A stretch of DNA of 64,000 bases from Quercus robur (GCF_932294415.1 NC_065535.1:88180862-88244861); one strand, 5' to 3'; counted from the first letter of the stretch, positions 36,001 through 48,800 are shown. Numbers and translations: made by a program. Notes: generated from the sequence alone by a model not told the origin.

Positions 36001-39000
36001 TATCAATTTAATATGGAATAAGATACCAATATTAGGGATCACTTGAATGCTTTTCATAGATTGACTACTCAATTTTCAAGCATGGAAATTGAGGAGCAAG
36101 ATCTGGCCTTGTTAATTACTTCTAACTTCACTCTCTCGTTCATATATATGATTGCCTAGTGACTATACTGTTGGTTGGCAAGGAAACACTAAAGTTAGAA
36201 GAGGTCACAATAGTTCTTTATAGATCAAGATGCTCAATAAGAATAAACAATTTTGACTATGGGGCATTTATGGTGAAATCTTATTCAAGTCATGGTAGTA
36301 GTATGTCATGCGGGAAGAATTATAGGGAGAAGCAAATATCAAATTCTAGACTGAAGAATGATATAAATGATGTAGAATATTATTATTATTATGAGATGGG
36401 ACAATATTAGTATCTATGCAAGAAGCTAGGATCTAAGTTAGAAGAGCTCAAGAAAAGTTGTGATTGTAAGAAGTTTGCATATGCAATGAATTCTATAACT
36501 AATAGCGAGAATGAAGATTGTGGCGCTGTTCTGATGGTTAGTAAAAGTATAGATTTAGTTTAAAAAATCATGAGTTTTGGATTTTGCTTGTTGCTTCATA
36601 TGTGTTAGAATAAAGTTTGGATTGACACGTACAGGACTTGTGATGAAAGTTTTAATGTTGACTAATAGAAGAGAATGTAATGTTGCATGAATAGGGACCA
36701 TAAAAGTTAAGATGTTTGATGGGATAGTGAAAATCCTGTGTAATGTGAAACATGTACCTGGGCATGAAAGAAATTTGATTTCTTTGGATCGGCCGTATTC
36801 TATGAACTATGGATATTATACAAACGGTGGAGTTATAAGTTAGCAAATGTTCAAATGCGTTAGAGCAAGTTGATTGGTGAGACAGTTAAAGGTGGAGCAA
36901 AATGCAAAGATGAGTCTTTGAGTAAAACACAGCAAAGGAAAAATAACCATGGATGTAAAAGGGTAAGATTTGTGGTCAATATGAATGAAATGGTTGTGCA
37001 AATGAGTTTGAATGAGAAGTTTAGGCATTATGTGAACTCAATATATATCATCTCTTGTTAAGGACGTGAGGTAGAGCATTCCTACTGACAAAGAAGATGT
37101 AAAGAGGGTACTCAAAGGATACTAGTAAAGACAGCTCAAGGCTAAAGGTGGAGATATGTTAAATCTAGTCCATAAAAGGATTAAGTTTGGAGGTTTTCTA
37201 GTTGGTTTTGGAATCCCACATTGATTAGAAGAATAATAAGGAAGTGCAATATTCCTATGTATTAAGAGTGTTACTCCTGTGTTGATAATAAAGTAGAGAG
37301 GTTGGATAATGCGTAAAAATAGAGTGATGGTTTAGCCTTTATTGTGTGTGCGAGAGTTGGAAGACGTAATTTTGTTTAGTGAGGAAATTAGCTTTGAATC
37401 TTCTGTTTCTTTCCTTTTCCTTCTTCCCCCCCCCCCCACCTGTTTTTCACAACAATTTTGCAATTTAAAAACGTCTGTGCAGAACAAGCATTACAAGTAT
37501 TCACTAATCATTTCAATTTACGCATTTACCTTGTTACAAAGGAATGTTTTTAGTCTCAGGAACATAGAGCATTTTTCTGATAGTGTCTTAAAATTTCAAA
37601 ATTTGGATTGTTAAAACTTAATAATAGGCTAACAAAGCTCAGAGTCAACAATCCATGTTAACTAATGATCTATTCATAACTTCATATAACAAACGAAAAT
37701 CCGAGCACTAAACAGCACATGAGGCAAGAATCATAAATCTTGCAGAAGCATCACAAACTATGATATTTTAATATATTACCTATCTGCTGTTGTTTTCAAG
37801 ACACGATCGTATTCAGAGAGATTTCCCCTTCTAGCTGACCATGGTAAGTTAGATTTGACTAGAGGTCCTCCCTGATAATTTAAAAACAACAACAACAATT
37901 AAATTCAACCTTGTGTTTAAAGTAATGCCGTGGGAAAGCTGCAAATACACAAAGGCATAATTTTGATGTAAAAAACACCCAAGAATAGAGGCAAAAGATA
38001 AACTGCATGCCCTCCGACGCACATCCAACTAATTCAGACAGGAGACCAAAAATACCCATTCTAAAGCTGTTTAATATATAGTATAACAAAGTTTATTTCC
38101 TATCAGAAGTAAGGGATGGATCATGGATGTAAGCAAAGAAATTAAAACACTAGCTTATTATTGGCATCAATAATTCAATATCAACTTATTTTGACCTGTT
38201 TCCCATATTCTTGGCATCAATATTAACTTATTTCCTATCATAAGCGTGTGTTATACACACATATAAAATGATACAATCATGATTATATTCATGCATGTTT
38301 ACATTCAAGCATCACCTACACACATACTTGTTAATAATACTCAATTCAGGCAATCAAAGAAGAGAAGGTGAATCTATGATAATATATCCATTCTTTAAAT
38401 CTTGAGAGGTTGCCCAATGTTAAACTTTTGACTTCAAGATATAAATGTAGTAATTTCATCGAAGTAATATAAAGTGCTGAAAGTTTATTTACTTTTTTTC
38501 TTCTAAACGGGGGCAGCAATTGGCTTCTGGGCACTTGACTGTTCTCTGGATTATTTGTCAAAGGCTGATCAAATTGTACCAAAAAAATGAGAATATATAT
38601 AAGTACAGTAGTGAGTATCCCAATCTTGACAGCAAACTCATTAACAAAATAGATTCCTAGAACGTATAACAGTCAGATTGATATACTTTACGGACCCAAC
38701 CAACCGATACACCAATTAATTTCACACTTAAATTTTATGGGTCCGGTTAATGTGTGTCCTTAGAGTATACATTAAACTTTTTATTTTTGGAAACATTTTT
38801 TCGGAAAATTGAAAAAGCTATCATTCTTTTTTCAATTCTAGACAAATTTTTTTCCACATTAGTAAAATCCAAATTTTATAACTTGCTAAACAAGTCAATC
38901 ATTTGGGTGGAGTGTCATGTTTATTGGACCCGATACAAAATGTTAAACATGCGGCGCATTGTATTAGGTTCAGTACACAAATCCCGAAAAACCAAAAAAA

Positions 39001-39774
39001 TATTGTAGGCCATGTAAAGAGTGGTTGGTATAAAGTACCCATCATTTATAGTCAACTAGTGGAATTGGGTATGAAAGTGTGTGTCCAAGATTTATCCTGA
39101 ACGCATAAAAATCATGCAGAGTTCCACTAAATACTAATAAAGTGTATAGAATCTAAAAAAACTCACAAATAACATGTAATAATAGCTATAGTATGAGATA
39201 TTGACGACTGACCATCTTATTCTTAGTAATATCCAACTGAGGCTTAACATCATCAGATGCCACTACTGCTTCCGGAAACATATCAAGCTCTCGCTTCTGC
39301 GTCGTCGCTTCTCGGATGTCGTTTGGATTTTGCTTTAGCCCTGAGTTTGGCCGGAAACTGATGCTTGAAAGACCAGCTGACAACATATATAGGAGCAGAT
39401 CAAAATCAATAAATTTGTGAGGTGGTAGGTAATAATGATCTGTTCGGTTCCCGGGAAAAAGTTGAAAAAATAAAAATAAAATGAAACCATTTAATGTTGT
39501 AAAGTTAAAACCCTGACTTTTTTTATTTTAAGAAACAGAACCTCATAGAAATTACCACATTATTTTAAAAAAGGAAACAATTCTTGCTCTCCTGTCTGAG
39601 CTGAAATGGACAAAACAATTTTCATTTCATGCTTCGAAACTCAAAAAACAGCACAAACGTAAGTAATAAAAAAAGCTTTGTGTACTTTTCCTTTTATTTT
39701 CTCAGCAACCAAAAAATTAGAACAAATGGTAAAAAGGATTGATATGTGTACGGACCGATCAATGCTTGCTCCAT
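33089..39774 (-). CDS. Copy C: chimeric eIF(iso)4G-like protein, eight exons, one damaged acceptor
   Basis: Exons in order: 39756-39774, 39213-39376, 38493-38579, 37780-37871, 34583-34667, 34105-34455, 33757-33981, 33089-33631. The total is about 521 residues, or 492 if exon 3 is skipped. The N terminus derives from the zinc-finger gene ([20 protein letters not shown]). [18 protein letters not shown] precedes MIF4G ([64 protein letters not shown]). MA3 follows ([40 protein letters not shown]). No frameshift or internal stop is seen. The acceptor of exon 3 reads TTTTGG|GTAC-like with no AG, unlike the other copies; exon 3 is 87 bases, so skipping keeps frame. Intron 4 holds a decayed Copia. 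Confidence 0.83.
34920..35360 (+). repeat. 5' LTR of the copy C Copia
   Basis: Related sequence, split by an insert, lies in copy D intron 4 (47435-47544 and 48475-48708). Ends were set by the TG/CA rule and the following primer-binding-like sequence; strongly diverged from the 3' LTR. Confidence 0.6.
35646..35981. repeat. Dispersed LTR-like repeat, copy 2 (nested in Copia gag)
   Basis: This matches 11359-11700 over nearly its full length, with many substitutions. It separates gag sequence VSKSLTN on its left from KKELYQFN on its right, so it inserted into the older Copia. Confidence 0.6.
37157..37454 (+). repeat. 3' LTR of the copy C Copia
   Basis: It contains AGAGGTTGGATAAT and AAATAGAGTGATGG, strings also found at window bases 5-45 (copy A) and 26884-26920 (copy B). 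Confidence 0.6.
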
Positions 39775-39858
39775 GAAGTAGCTGATGTTTGGAAGAATAT
39801 ATTGGAGAGGTATATACGTTGGAAGTCAGTTATCAACGGCTAGGAACACGAACTCCAC
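39775..39858 (-). pseudogene. Relic of ancestral exon 1 start in copy C
   Basis: It shows the same GTGGAGTTCGTGTTCCTAGC sequence as in copy B, in place of ATGGAGTTCAAG. A TGA follows within ten codons, so the old start cannot be used. Confidence 0.65.
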
Positions 39859-40111
39859 GAAATTGCAGAGAGAGAAAGAGAGAGAGGAATTGAAATTTTA
39901 GGATCTTGAAGTCTGGCTATGGAGGAAGGGCATGTAAGTTGTAACTGGATGTATAAGTAATGGGAAAGTAAATAAAGTGGAAAGATAAAAAGCGTTGCAA
40001 CCTTGACAATTACGTACAGTCTATCAGATAGATACTAAAGTCAAATCATATGAACAGAGTCAGTGAACAGACTTCGTGACATAAAGGTTTTAGAGTGGGG
40101 ACAATAAACTT

Positions 40112-40136
40112 TTTTTTTTTTTTTTTTTTGAGAAAC
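40112..40136 (-). mobile_element. Tiny poly-T insertion with 17-bp target duplication
   Basis: GTGGGGACAATAAACTT occurs at 40095-40111 and again at 40137-40153. Between them is a T run plus GAGAAAC. Copies B and D have the sequence once (for example near 51837). This looks like an extremely 5'-truncated retroposon on the minus strand. Confidence 0.6.
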
Positions 40137-40153
40137 GTGGGGACAATAAACTT

Positions 40154-42815
40154 ACGTGACAAGGTTTGGGAGAATTTTTTATTGTATTTAGTATTATTTT
40201 TGAAACACTTTAATTAGTTGTCATGTTTGTAAAATTTTTTATGAACTAGTATGCAAGTGTTGGCAATTTGATGTGGAAAAAAATTCATGTGGAATTTAAG
40301 GGGGTGTTTGGTAGAGTAGTTTGAGAAATGTTATTTGTAGTTTTTTGAAATACGTGTGAGTGAAAAAGTATGTGAAAAATGTGTAATGTTATTTAAAATA
40401 TGAAAATGTAAGTTTGAGATTGATGACTAAACAAGCCCTAAGTATTTAAGACTTGAGTTCCTGCATTCTTCTGGTCTGTTCTTTTTCTTTTTCATCTTCT
40501 TCTTTAGATCTTCCTAGTCTATTCTTCTTCTTCCTCTAATCTTCTTCAAATCTTCCTCTTTAGATCTACTTCTTGTTCAGATTCTTCAAATCTTCTTCTT
40601 TATCCTCTCCTCGATCTCGGTCTACTTCTTATTCACGCTCTATGAAACTCAAGTCTTAGAGACTGAGTTTCATGTGGCAAAAATCTCCATGTTAGGCTCG
40701 AGTTTCTTCATTGAACTCTAGCCTTAAAGGCTCAAGATGTTACTTTCCTCAATAGTTTCAAAACCTTGCTTACTAAAGAAATAGTTTCTATAATCATGCT
40801 AGAGGGCAAATATCCCCAAGTTTGGGATGGAATGGGATATTGGGTAAAACTTGGGTAATAGCATTCAAATTGAATATTGTAATTTGTAAAACCACTTAAA
40901 AGCTATTTTAAGACTCAACACCAAAAAAATATGCTACATTAGAGGTGTTATAGGAAAATTTTAGCAACTAGCTACAGTAACTAGTTACTACTCATACTTT
41001 ATTAGTTTTAATTTCTCTCTCCTCTCTCATCACTCCCTCTTGCCAGGCTCATTTCTCTCTTCTCTCCTCTCTCGTCTCTTCACTCTCCTCTCCTTTCATC
41101 TCATCATCATTGGTCACTTTTTGCAATGGTTTTTGGTGTTGTAGGACGTTGCTTGTCACTATGGGCAGCTTGTGTGGTGGTTTTTGGTGTAGCTGGGTTT
41201 TGGTGGAGTTATGGTTTGATTGTGTTGGTTTTTGGTTGGTTTGGATCGATGGTTGTGATATGGTTGGTGTTGGTGTTGGTGTTGGTGTGGCTGCAGTATG
41301 GTTGGTGTTTGTGAAAGTGGTGGTGTGGCTATGGAATGGTTGGTGGCTTGCTATGAAATGAGTATTTGGCTGTGGGTATGGCTATTTGTAGGTGTTTTAT
41401 GGATGTGGGTTTGGGTGTTTGGCCAAGGGTATGGCAGTTTGTGGTTGTTCTGTTGTTGTAGAATGGTGTTTATGGGTGTCTCTAGTTTTTGTTGGTTTAT
41501 TTATTTATTTATTTAATGGATAGAAATTGTTTATATTATTTTAATGGGTTGTATGTTAAAATAGGAGATATGATATAGAGTGTATTGTAAAGCGATGTGT
41601 TAAAATACATAAAGTAACTTTTTGAGGAGCTAAAAGTTAAATTAGCTCATCGAATTTGAATGCCTAGCAAGGTTTGGTATGAAATGTGATATAGTGATAG
41701 CAATATGTATTGGGTTGGTTATGAATTTCGGATTATTATTATTATTATTAAATTAAAGATCATTTTTTTAATCCATCACAGTTCCACAAAGAAAAAATCC
41801 CTTCAAATTCGCATTCAAAAGCGTATTCAAATTGAAAGGCAAAGATAGAGAAATATATACAAAAATCCATTGTAATCATCGTCATATTTATATTGAAGGG
41901 TTACTAAGGATTTGTTATGGGTATTTGTTGTTCGGTTGAAATTGGTGGTGGTGGGTTTGAGAGTGATGAAGTGGAAAAGAGATGGTTTGTCAAAAGCGGT
42001 GGTTGGCCATGGATTGTAGCATGATTGATGGTGCTAGCAGTCTCTTGTTAGTGGTGCCAGTGAAGGTTGGTGGTCATGGGGATGTACTGGGTTTTTAATT
42101 TATTTTGGGTAATTAAAATATGAAATGAATATAATTAGAATTTAATTAACCAGGTGTACATGTGGCAAGTTTTTATTTGTAAAACATATAATAGAGCATA
42201 AAAAATAATATAGAAGATTTAGACTTGACACAATAAGGCCCAAAATGAATATTAGCGTTGTATGCACTGCCACCTAACACCCTCCAAAACCAAGTAAGCA
42301 ACCCAAACTCAAACCAAGCCTAATTTGGCACAAAAATTAATATTAGTGACAAGATATGAGGATTGACATATTTATAAGATGGTGAGTTCTAATATGGTAA
42401 CTATTGTACCTGGAATATCTTAAAAGGAAACACATTGAATACAGAAGGGATTTGAAGGAATGCATATTTTATCATTCATTAATCCATTAAAATATAATGT
42501 TACCACAAACTTCTCCAATAAAACAAAATTTGGGATGGGGCGAGGCATGTCAAGCCCATAAGGCTTGGCAAATTTGTCACCTCAATGTACTTATGCAAAG
42601 TATTACATTAGGACTATTTACTAGTTGGATTGTAAACAAATCGAGCCTAACCATATATTACAAATTTGGAATTGCTTATTTAATTTTATTTTAAACATGA
42701 GTTGAGCTCAAGTTCATCACCAAACTAAACAATACGTTTAATTTTGATTCATTTTTTTTGTTGAAATAAGCTTGAGCTTGTTTATGAGTTATGCAATTAA
42801 CTTATTGTTTTCTCA
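40154..42815. other. Intergenic between copies C and D
   Basis: No gene recognised. Open frames at 41110-41516 are TGG/TTG-rich low-complexity sequence. The segment near 40960-41030 is the uninterrupted counterpart of the LINE target upstream of copy B. 42360-42815 matches 23390-23850. Confidence 0.5.
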
Positions 42816-43173
42816 TCTATATATTACTAAAAGCTGAAACATAGCGTTTAATACTACTGTTCTTACGTTGCGCCACATCAACTGTAACGTCATTCTTTTT
42901 TTCCTTTTCTTTTTTAAAATATAATTTTTCCTACAATTTTAAAATGGTTTTTACAATTTTTAGCCCTATAAATGCAGCCCACTACTTATTTATTTATTTC
43001 CACTATCACCCTATAATAAATCCAGCCCATTACTTATTTATTTACTTCCACTATCACCCTATAACAAATCTATATAACTAATTCAGCCTACCTCTTATTT
43101 AGTTAGTTCCACTATCAAGCCCAACCTAAAGCCTTTTCAGTTTAGCTTTAGGGTTTTGTGTGAGCCTTTTTAG

Positions 43174-43218
<45 letters not shown>

Positions 43219-44468
43219 AAACAAACAAACGTTGAAGCCTTTCAAGCTTTTGGGTTTTTTTTTTTTTTTTTTTTCTCAATTTTCTCATAATTGTTTTTAA
43301 CATTTATTTTTTTAATATTTACACTTCTCTAACCTTTCTCTCTCCCTTACCATTTCATCTCCCCACTACTTCTTCAATCTTTTCATCTCCCCACTACCCT
43401 CTACATTAATACCATTCTCCCTCTTTCCCTTTATCTTCCATGATTTTTGTCTCTTCTTATTCACACCCTCTTACTTTCAATTTGTTACTATCTCTTCTAT
43501 TCTATGCATAGTTTTCCCTCACAAAAAAAAAAAAAAAAAAAAAAAGGTTCCCTCTCTCTCTCTCTAAATTTTTTGGTGGATTTTTTTTTTCTTTTTCTTA
43601 CATCTCTACTTTAGGATGATTGTTTTTTTATATTTTTTAAAACTCTATTTTAGTTTAATGCGATTTAGTTTTGTTTTTTAAATTGTGATTTAGTTTTATT
43701 TTTTAAATTGTGTTGTTGTTGTTGTTTTTTTTTTTTTTTTTTTTAAAAAAAATTTAATTCTCTATGATTGTTAAATGTTATCCTATTGCATTCTAAAGAA
43801 TTAAATATAGCATATAAAAATATAATATTATTCTATTACATAGCATAATTTGGATAATTTGGTATTTATTCTGTTACATAACATGATTTTTTATAGTGCT
43901 CAATTTAGATGTTAAACTATGAGACTTTACTAACTTTTGTTTATTTTCTAATCCTTAGTGGTAGACAAAGTACTCTTAATAGCTGTATTAGAAGTACTCT
44001 ATAATGCCATTTATTTAAAGAAAAACAAAGGTTAGCCAAATGAAAATAATCGAATAGGTGACAAATTTTAATTTTTGCAATTTTATTTTTATTATTATTT
44101 TATAACAATACATGTATAGAAATTTAATTCTTAGATTTTGCTAATAATTGTTTATTTGATAATATGTTTTGGGCGGCCGAAATTATAATTTCTACAAAGA
44201 AAATAACCTTAATAGATTATCAAAAACAAAATTTTATCCTAATATTAGTTCAATTAATCATTATTAAGTTTTATTAATTTTTTTAGTTTACGTTTTTTTT
44301 TGGTGTTTTGGATTGTTCCTTTATTACATTTATGATTGTTTCTATAATAAATAAAAATCTAATTACGAAATACATTACTCATTATTAGATTAGTTTAAAT
44401 TGTAATTTTTTTTTAATAAAACCACCATAAAAATAATTATTACGCGCAACGCGCAGGTTCACAGCTAG
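42816..44468 (+). mobile_element. Non-autonomous Helitron
   Basis: It starts TCTATATATTACTAAAAGC and ends CTAG, inserted between A (42815) and T (44469). A GCGC-AAC-GCGC hairpin at 44444-44454 lies 10 bases before CTAG. All are Helitron hallmarks. The paralogous flank near 23835-23855 reads through without the insert, fixing both ends. There is no Rep/helicase frame, only AT-rich sequence with long A and T runs. Confidence 0.88.
43177..43217. repeat. Long poly(A) run
   Basis: About 41 A inside the Helitron, followed by CAAA repeats. Others lie at 43522-43544 and 45340-45369. Confidence 0.85.
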
Positions 44469-44668
44469 TATATAATAAACAAAACCGCTATTTTTTTTTT
44501 ACCACACACAAACCTATTCGCATAATGTATAATTGAACTATAGTTGAAATTATAATATTTGAGTTAGTTAGATAGAATGAATTTTGTTTATAAATTTATA
44601 AAAATTAGATTCACTAACCATATATTATTAAAATATATATTATTTTTTATTAAAAAATAGACTATTTA

Positions 44669-45337
44669 GAGCATCCACATCAGTTGATGGATAGTCTTCT
44701 ATAATACAAAAACTCCTCCATTTTACACATTTTGGTCAAAAAACCTCCCACATCAGCTCATGTAAAATTGTGTAAAGTCTTCTAAAAATTTTCATGAGCT
44801 ACAGTAACCGTGTAAATTTGCACGGTTACTGTAGCTCTTCTATATATTTTTTTATATTTTTTTTCTCTCTCCTCTCTCTTGCCTTATCAGACCCTCTCTC
44901 ACCCACTCATTAATGCCAAGAAGAAGAAGAAGCAGCCGACCATCACAACAACCCAGCACCGCTAACCACCATCACTGCAACATAGTACCGCCAACCACCA
45001 CCACTGCAACCCAATACCGGCAACCACCACCACCAAAACAACATGGACACACCATAAAATCATCAAAATCGTTCTAAATCTAGATCCAAATTCATCAAAC
45101 CCATATATAAATTCATATAAATAATCAAACCGAAATTGAAAAAAGAAGAAGGAGAAGAAGAAGAAAGAAAGAAGAAGATGCTGAAGAAGATGCCAAAATC
45201 ACCATTTTCTCCACCCAAAATTTTTTCTTTCTCCGCCCAACATCCCTGCCCTTAATCAAACCCAACCCAAAATCATCATCTATAATAAAAGTATAAAACC
45301 CAAATTGTAAAAGAAGAAGAGGAAAGAAAAAGATTCT

Positions 45338-45371
<34 letters not shown>

Positions 45372-45605
45372 GGCGGAGATAGAGAGAAGAAGGGAAAGGG
45401 GGTGCATTCAGAGAAAAAAAAAAGGGTTAGTGGGGGTAGGTGGGAAATAATAAAAAAAGTAAGGAAAAATACTATTTTAATAAAAATGTGTGTATAATAG
45501 ATAAACTGATGTGGGTATTTTGTAAAAGTGATAGTGTAAAATAGAAAAAGTAAGTATTTTGTATAAAATAGACGGAATCTTTTAGATACACTGTTGCGGT
45601 TGCTC
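44669..45605. mobile_element. PIF/Harbinger-like TIR element, non-autonomous
   Basis: The left terminus GAGCATCCACATCAGT matches the inverted right terminus GAGCAACCGCAACAGT at 13 of 16 positions. TTA flanks both sides (44666-44668 and 45606-45608). Copy C's flank near 32875-32900 has GACTATTTATAATATCC without the insert. The 3-bp TTA duplication and GAGCATC terminus fit the Harbinger superfamily. There is no transposase frame; the interior has a perfect 17-bp hairpin and a C-rich then A/G-rich middle. Confidence 0.75.
44796..44837. repeat. Perfect 17-bp inverted repeat
   Basis: GAGCTACAGTAACCGTG (44796-44812) and its exact reverse complement (44821-44837) are separated by eight bases, inside the Harbinger-like element. 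Confidence 0.9.
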
Positions 45606-45811
45606 TTATATTATCTATAAATAACAAATAATAAAAGTTGATATTTGATGAGTTTATACAAACTCACGCAATCCAATCTTAAAAGCCTATATAAAATCTA
45701 GATAAACAAACTTTTTACCAAGTTCAACCTGTGTTTATAACAGTTCAATTCATTTACAATTATACAAAATATCAGTCATCATCAGATGCTTAATTGTAAT
45801 TCCAAAACACT

Positions 45812-48800
45812 CTATCCAGACGAAGTTGAATTGACAATCAGCTCTACTCCATCAAATATAGCTTTCTGCAACCGTTCATCTTCCACCTTCTTAACCACCT
45901 TATTCACCACTGTAAAATCCAAGACCCCAGCCAAAACTAGTTTCCCAATAATTTCAACAAAACCATTTGGTGCTTTGGGTACATCAAGACTAACATCATC
46001 CAACATTGAGCCATAAAGTAAACATCCAAGCTCTATGTCTCCATCTGCAAGAACTTTCTCAGCAAACAGATACTCAAGAAGCTTCACAACTGGTTCAACA
46101 CAGGGTGGACTTTTCTCTAGTCCGAGGGAAATAGCTTCCTTGACAACCTCTGGGTGGTAATCTGGAGAATTTAGTTCCTTCATACACTGAAGCGCTTCGT
46201 CCAAAAGTCTGATAGTGAAATATTCCTCAATAAGAGAGACTGTTTTTCTCTGAAGATTACTCAACATTGCAGCTTTTTTGATCGTGGGGATGAATTTCCC
46301 TTGGCTGGTGTTCCCTTGATTCTGCGATTCTGAGTGTATTTCAGGGATGAATTTAGGTTTCACCTGGAAAAGCAAGGTAGTAAAGAGATGGTTAGATAAT
46401 CCGAGCCAAACCCATGCATGCACATTGCACAGACATATGATATCACGCAATGTTTCTTTCAAAAACAAAGATGACATTCGTATCTATACCTCTTCACCTC
46501 TGGGAACCCAGTTGTTTTCTCTCAAATCAAGAATGTCACGAATCATGAAACTCAGTCGAGGGGCCAATTGTGGGTTTGTGCTCAGTTCCTTCAATCGGCT
46601 AAAGTATATATCAGTTAAAGCCCGTGATTTTTTGCGGTCAAGCTTCTTACCAATAGTGTTAAGTAACTGACATACAGCTTCCACGTTTTCCTCAGGAGGT
46701 TCTAGTAGCTTCTGTTTCACGTATACAAGTGACATGAGCAATATAAATAACAAGCAAGATATTCTAAACTAAAGCTATATATGAACAGTGAATGGCTCCA
46801 AAGACAGAACAGAGAAGGGAAGTTCAAATGGAACCTGAACAATGTGATGAACGATTTTTTTAGTTACCATCTTCTGCTTATAAAGCTCTCCAAGTAAACG
46901 GATGTTTCCAAGAAAACGAAGCTTGAGCCTTCTTTCTCTAACCCGGCGCTCCATCTTTTGCTCCGGAGCAGTCATTTGGCTTAATTCTTCCCCCAGTTCG
47001 TCAGCACGCTCAAATGTCTCCTGGCATTGATCTAGTAGGACTTTCTTCAAAGTAATTTCTTCACCACCAGGTTCATCAGATGGGAAAGGTGGGAGCTGTA
47101 GACTAAGATCGCGGCACAGAAGAGCGTACAGGTGACAATATGCTGGTTCCATCACAGCCTTGTTATATATCAGTGAAATAGTCCTCTGTATTGCAAGTCA
47201 AAGGAACCATGTTTCTAAATTTGGCTATGAATGTGTAAATTAATGAAACTTAAAAATAAAAAATAACAAGGGAGGGGGATGTTTAACCACTAAGGTTTCA
47301 GCTGATTTAATCCCACTGTAAATTGGGTGATCTTTTCGCAGATCAAACATAGTTGGGGTATGCTTGTTCATTACCCTGCATTGGAATAGAAAAAAGTATT
47401 CAGCATCACATATTCACCTGCATAAACATTATTTTGTTAAGTCTAGCCACAAGATGAATAAAATTTAGAGATTTCTTAGTTGATTTTGAAACCCTACATT
47501 AGTTAAAATAAAAATAAGGAGATGCAATTTTAACATATATGTATTGTTGGGTTAAGAAAGATTGACCCCGGTTAATTAATTTAATTACCTAATTTGATTA
47601 ATTAGGTCAAATTACATGCAAATCATCAAGACACCAAAAAATCACCAAATAAATCAAATGCAGCGGAAATTAAATAGACATGGTAATTTGTTGACAAACG
47701 AGGAAAACTTCTCTCAAGTAAAAACTCATTGGGTGAATTTCATGTCACCACTCTAAAAAATCCACTAATCAATAATCAAACGGTTACAAGTATGAGGAAT
47801 CTTACCACTACTTTGGCCTATCTCAATATACCAACCTACAATTGAACATTTGCTTCAATACACAATTGAACTTAATCATGTAGCAGACTTTTTTCCTTTA
47901 TTGCACAAATCCCCAATCTGTGACTAATTCCTTTGCACAAATCCTAGTACGTGATTAACTCTAGCAACTTGATTTATTGTTGTTGGCTACAAAGTTTTTC
48001 ACTTCATAAACGATAAAGATTAGGAAGCATTTGATTACAAAATCCTAAAGCGCACAAACGCAGAAACTTCTCACAAAGTATATATGTTCTAGGTCTCTGT
48101 TTTTTGTGTATAATGACTTTTAAAATAAGTCTTATATATGACTAGAGTTGTAAAAAGAGAAATCATAATCATTCAAATCATCATGGGCCGAGTTTCAGAT
48201 CTGAGATTTCTAAATTCGTAGATCAAGCTTGTGTTGAGCTTCTCCATTAATCTTAGATAGCAACATCTATCAAGCTAGTTTCGAGATTTAATGAAACAAC
48301 TTTGCTTCACTCGTTTCTTGGACTAACCTCCATGTTTTTAATTAATGATACCACTTGATATGTTTGAACAACATACTACTTGATACATTAAATCCAACTT
48401 AGATTTACCAAATTACAAGTAAAATGCGTTTTGTCAAATGATTAGTCAGTTACATAGAAAATATGATCCTAACATATATGAAGAGTGTTACTCCCATATT
48501 GATAAGAAAATGAAGTAGGGGGAGTGATGTCCTTATAAATTGGTGATGTAGCCTTTTATTTGTATGTAAGCGTTAGAAGAGAAAACTTTTGTCTGTTGAG
48601 AAAATTAGAGATTGAGTTTTGTCTAGTGTGCTAATGTGGAATCAACGATCATGGTTGGTGGATTTTATTGGTTGGCGTTTATCAAATTTTGTATTTTCTG
48701 CTACTTGCATTTTTTCTAACAGCATCATGAAATTCAAGATTTGGATTGTTAAAACTTGAAATGGCTAACAAGGCTCAGAGTCAACAATCCACATTAACTA

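Larger units (their letters stand above)
34920..37454 (+). mobile_element. Old Copia element in intron 4 of copy C
   Basis: LTR-like ends lie at about 34920-35360 (TGTTTAGTCTAG ... CACTACA) and 37157-37454 (TGTTAAATCTAG ... CACAACA). After the first is a weak primer-binding site ATTGGGATAAGAGC, and before the second a purine stretch AAGGTGGAGATA. Between them are gag pieces ([17 protein letters not shown] near 35600; [11 protein letters not shown] near 35985; [11 protein letters not shown] near 36180) and a protease/pre-integrase piece ([20 protein letters not shown] near 36700). No reverse transcriptase remains. A second repeat (35646-35981) interrupts gag. Confidence 0.75.

Noticed and set aside
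41110..41516. Trp/Val/Gly-rich plus-strand frames
   Set aside because: TGG/GTT low-complexity sequence overlapping in several frames; no domain.
45125..45340. Leu/Ser/Phe-rich minus-strand frame
   Set aside because: Product of GAA/AAG repeats inside the TIR element.
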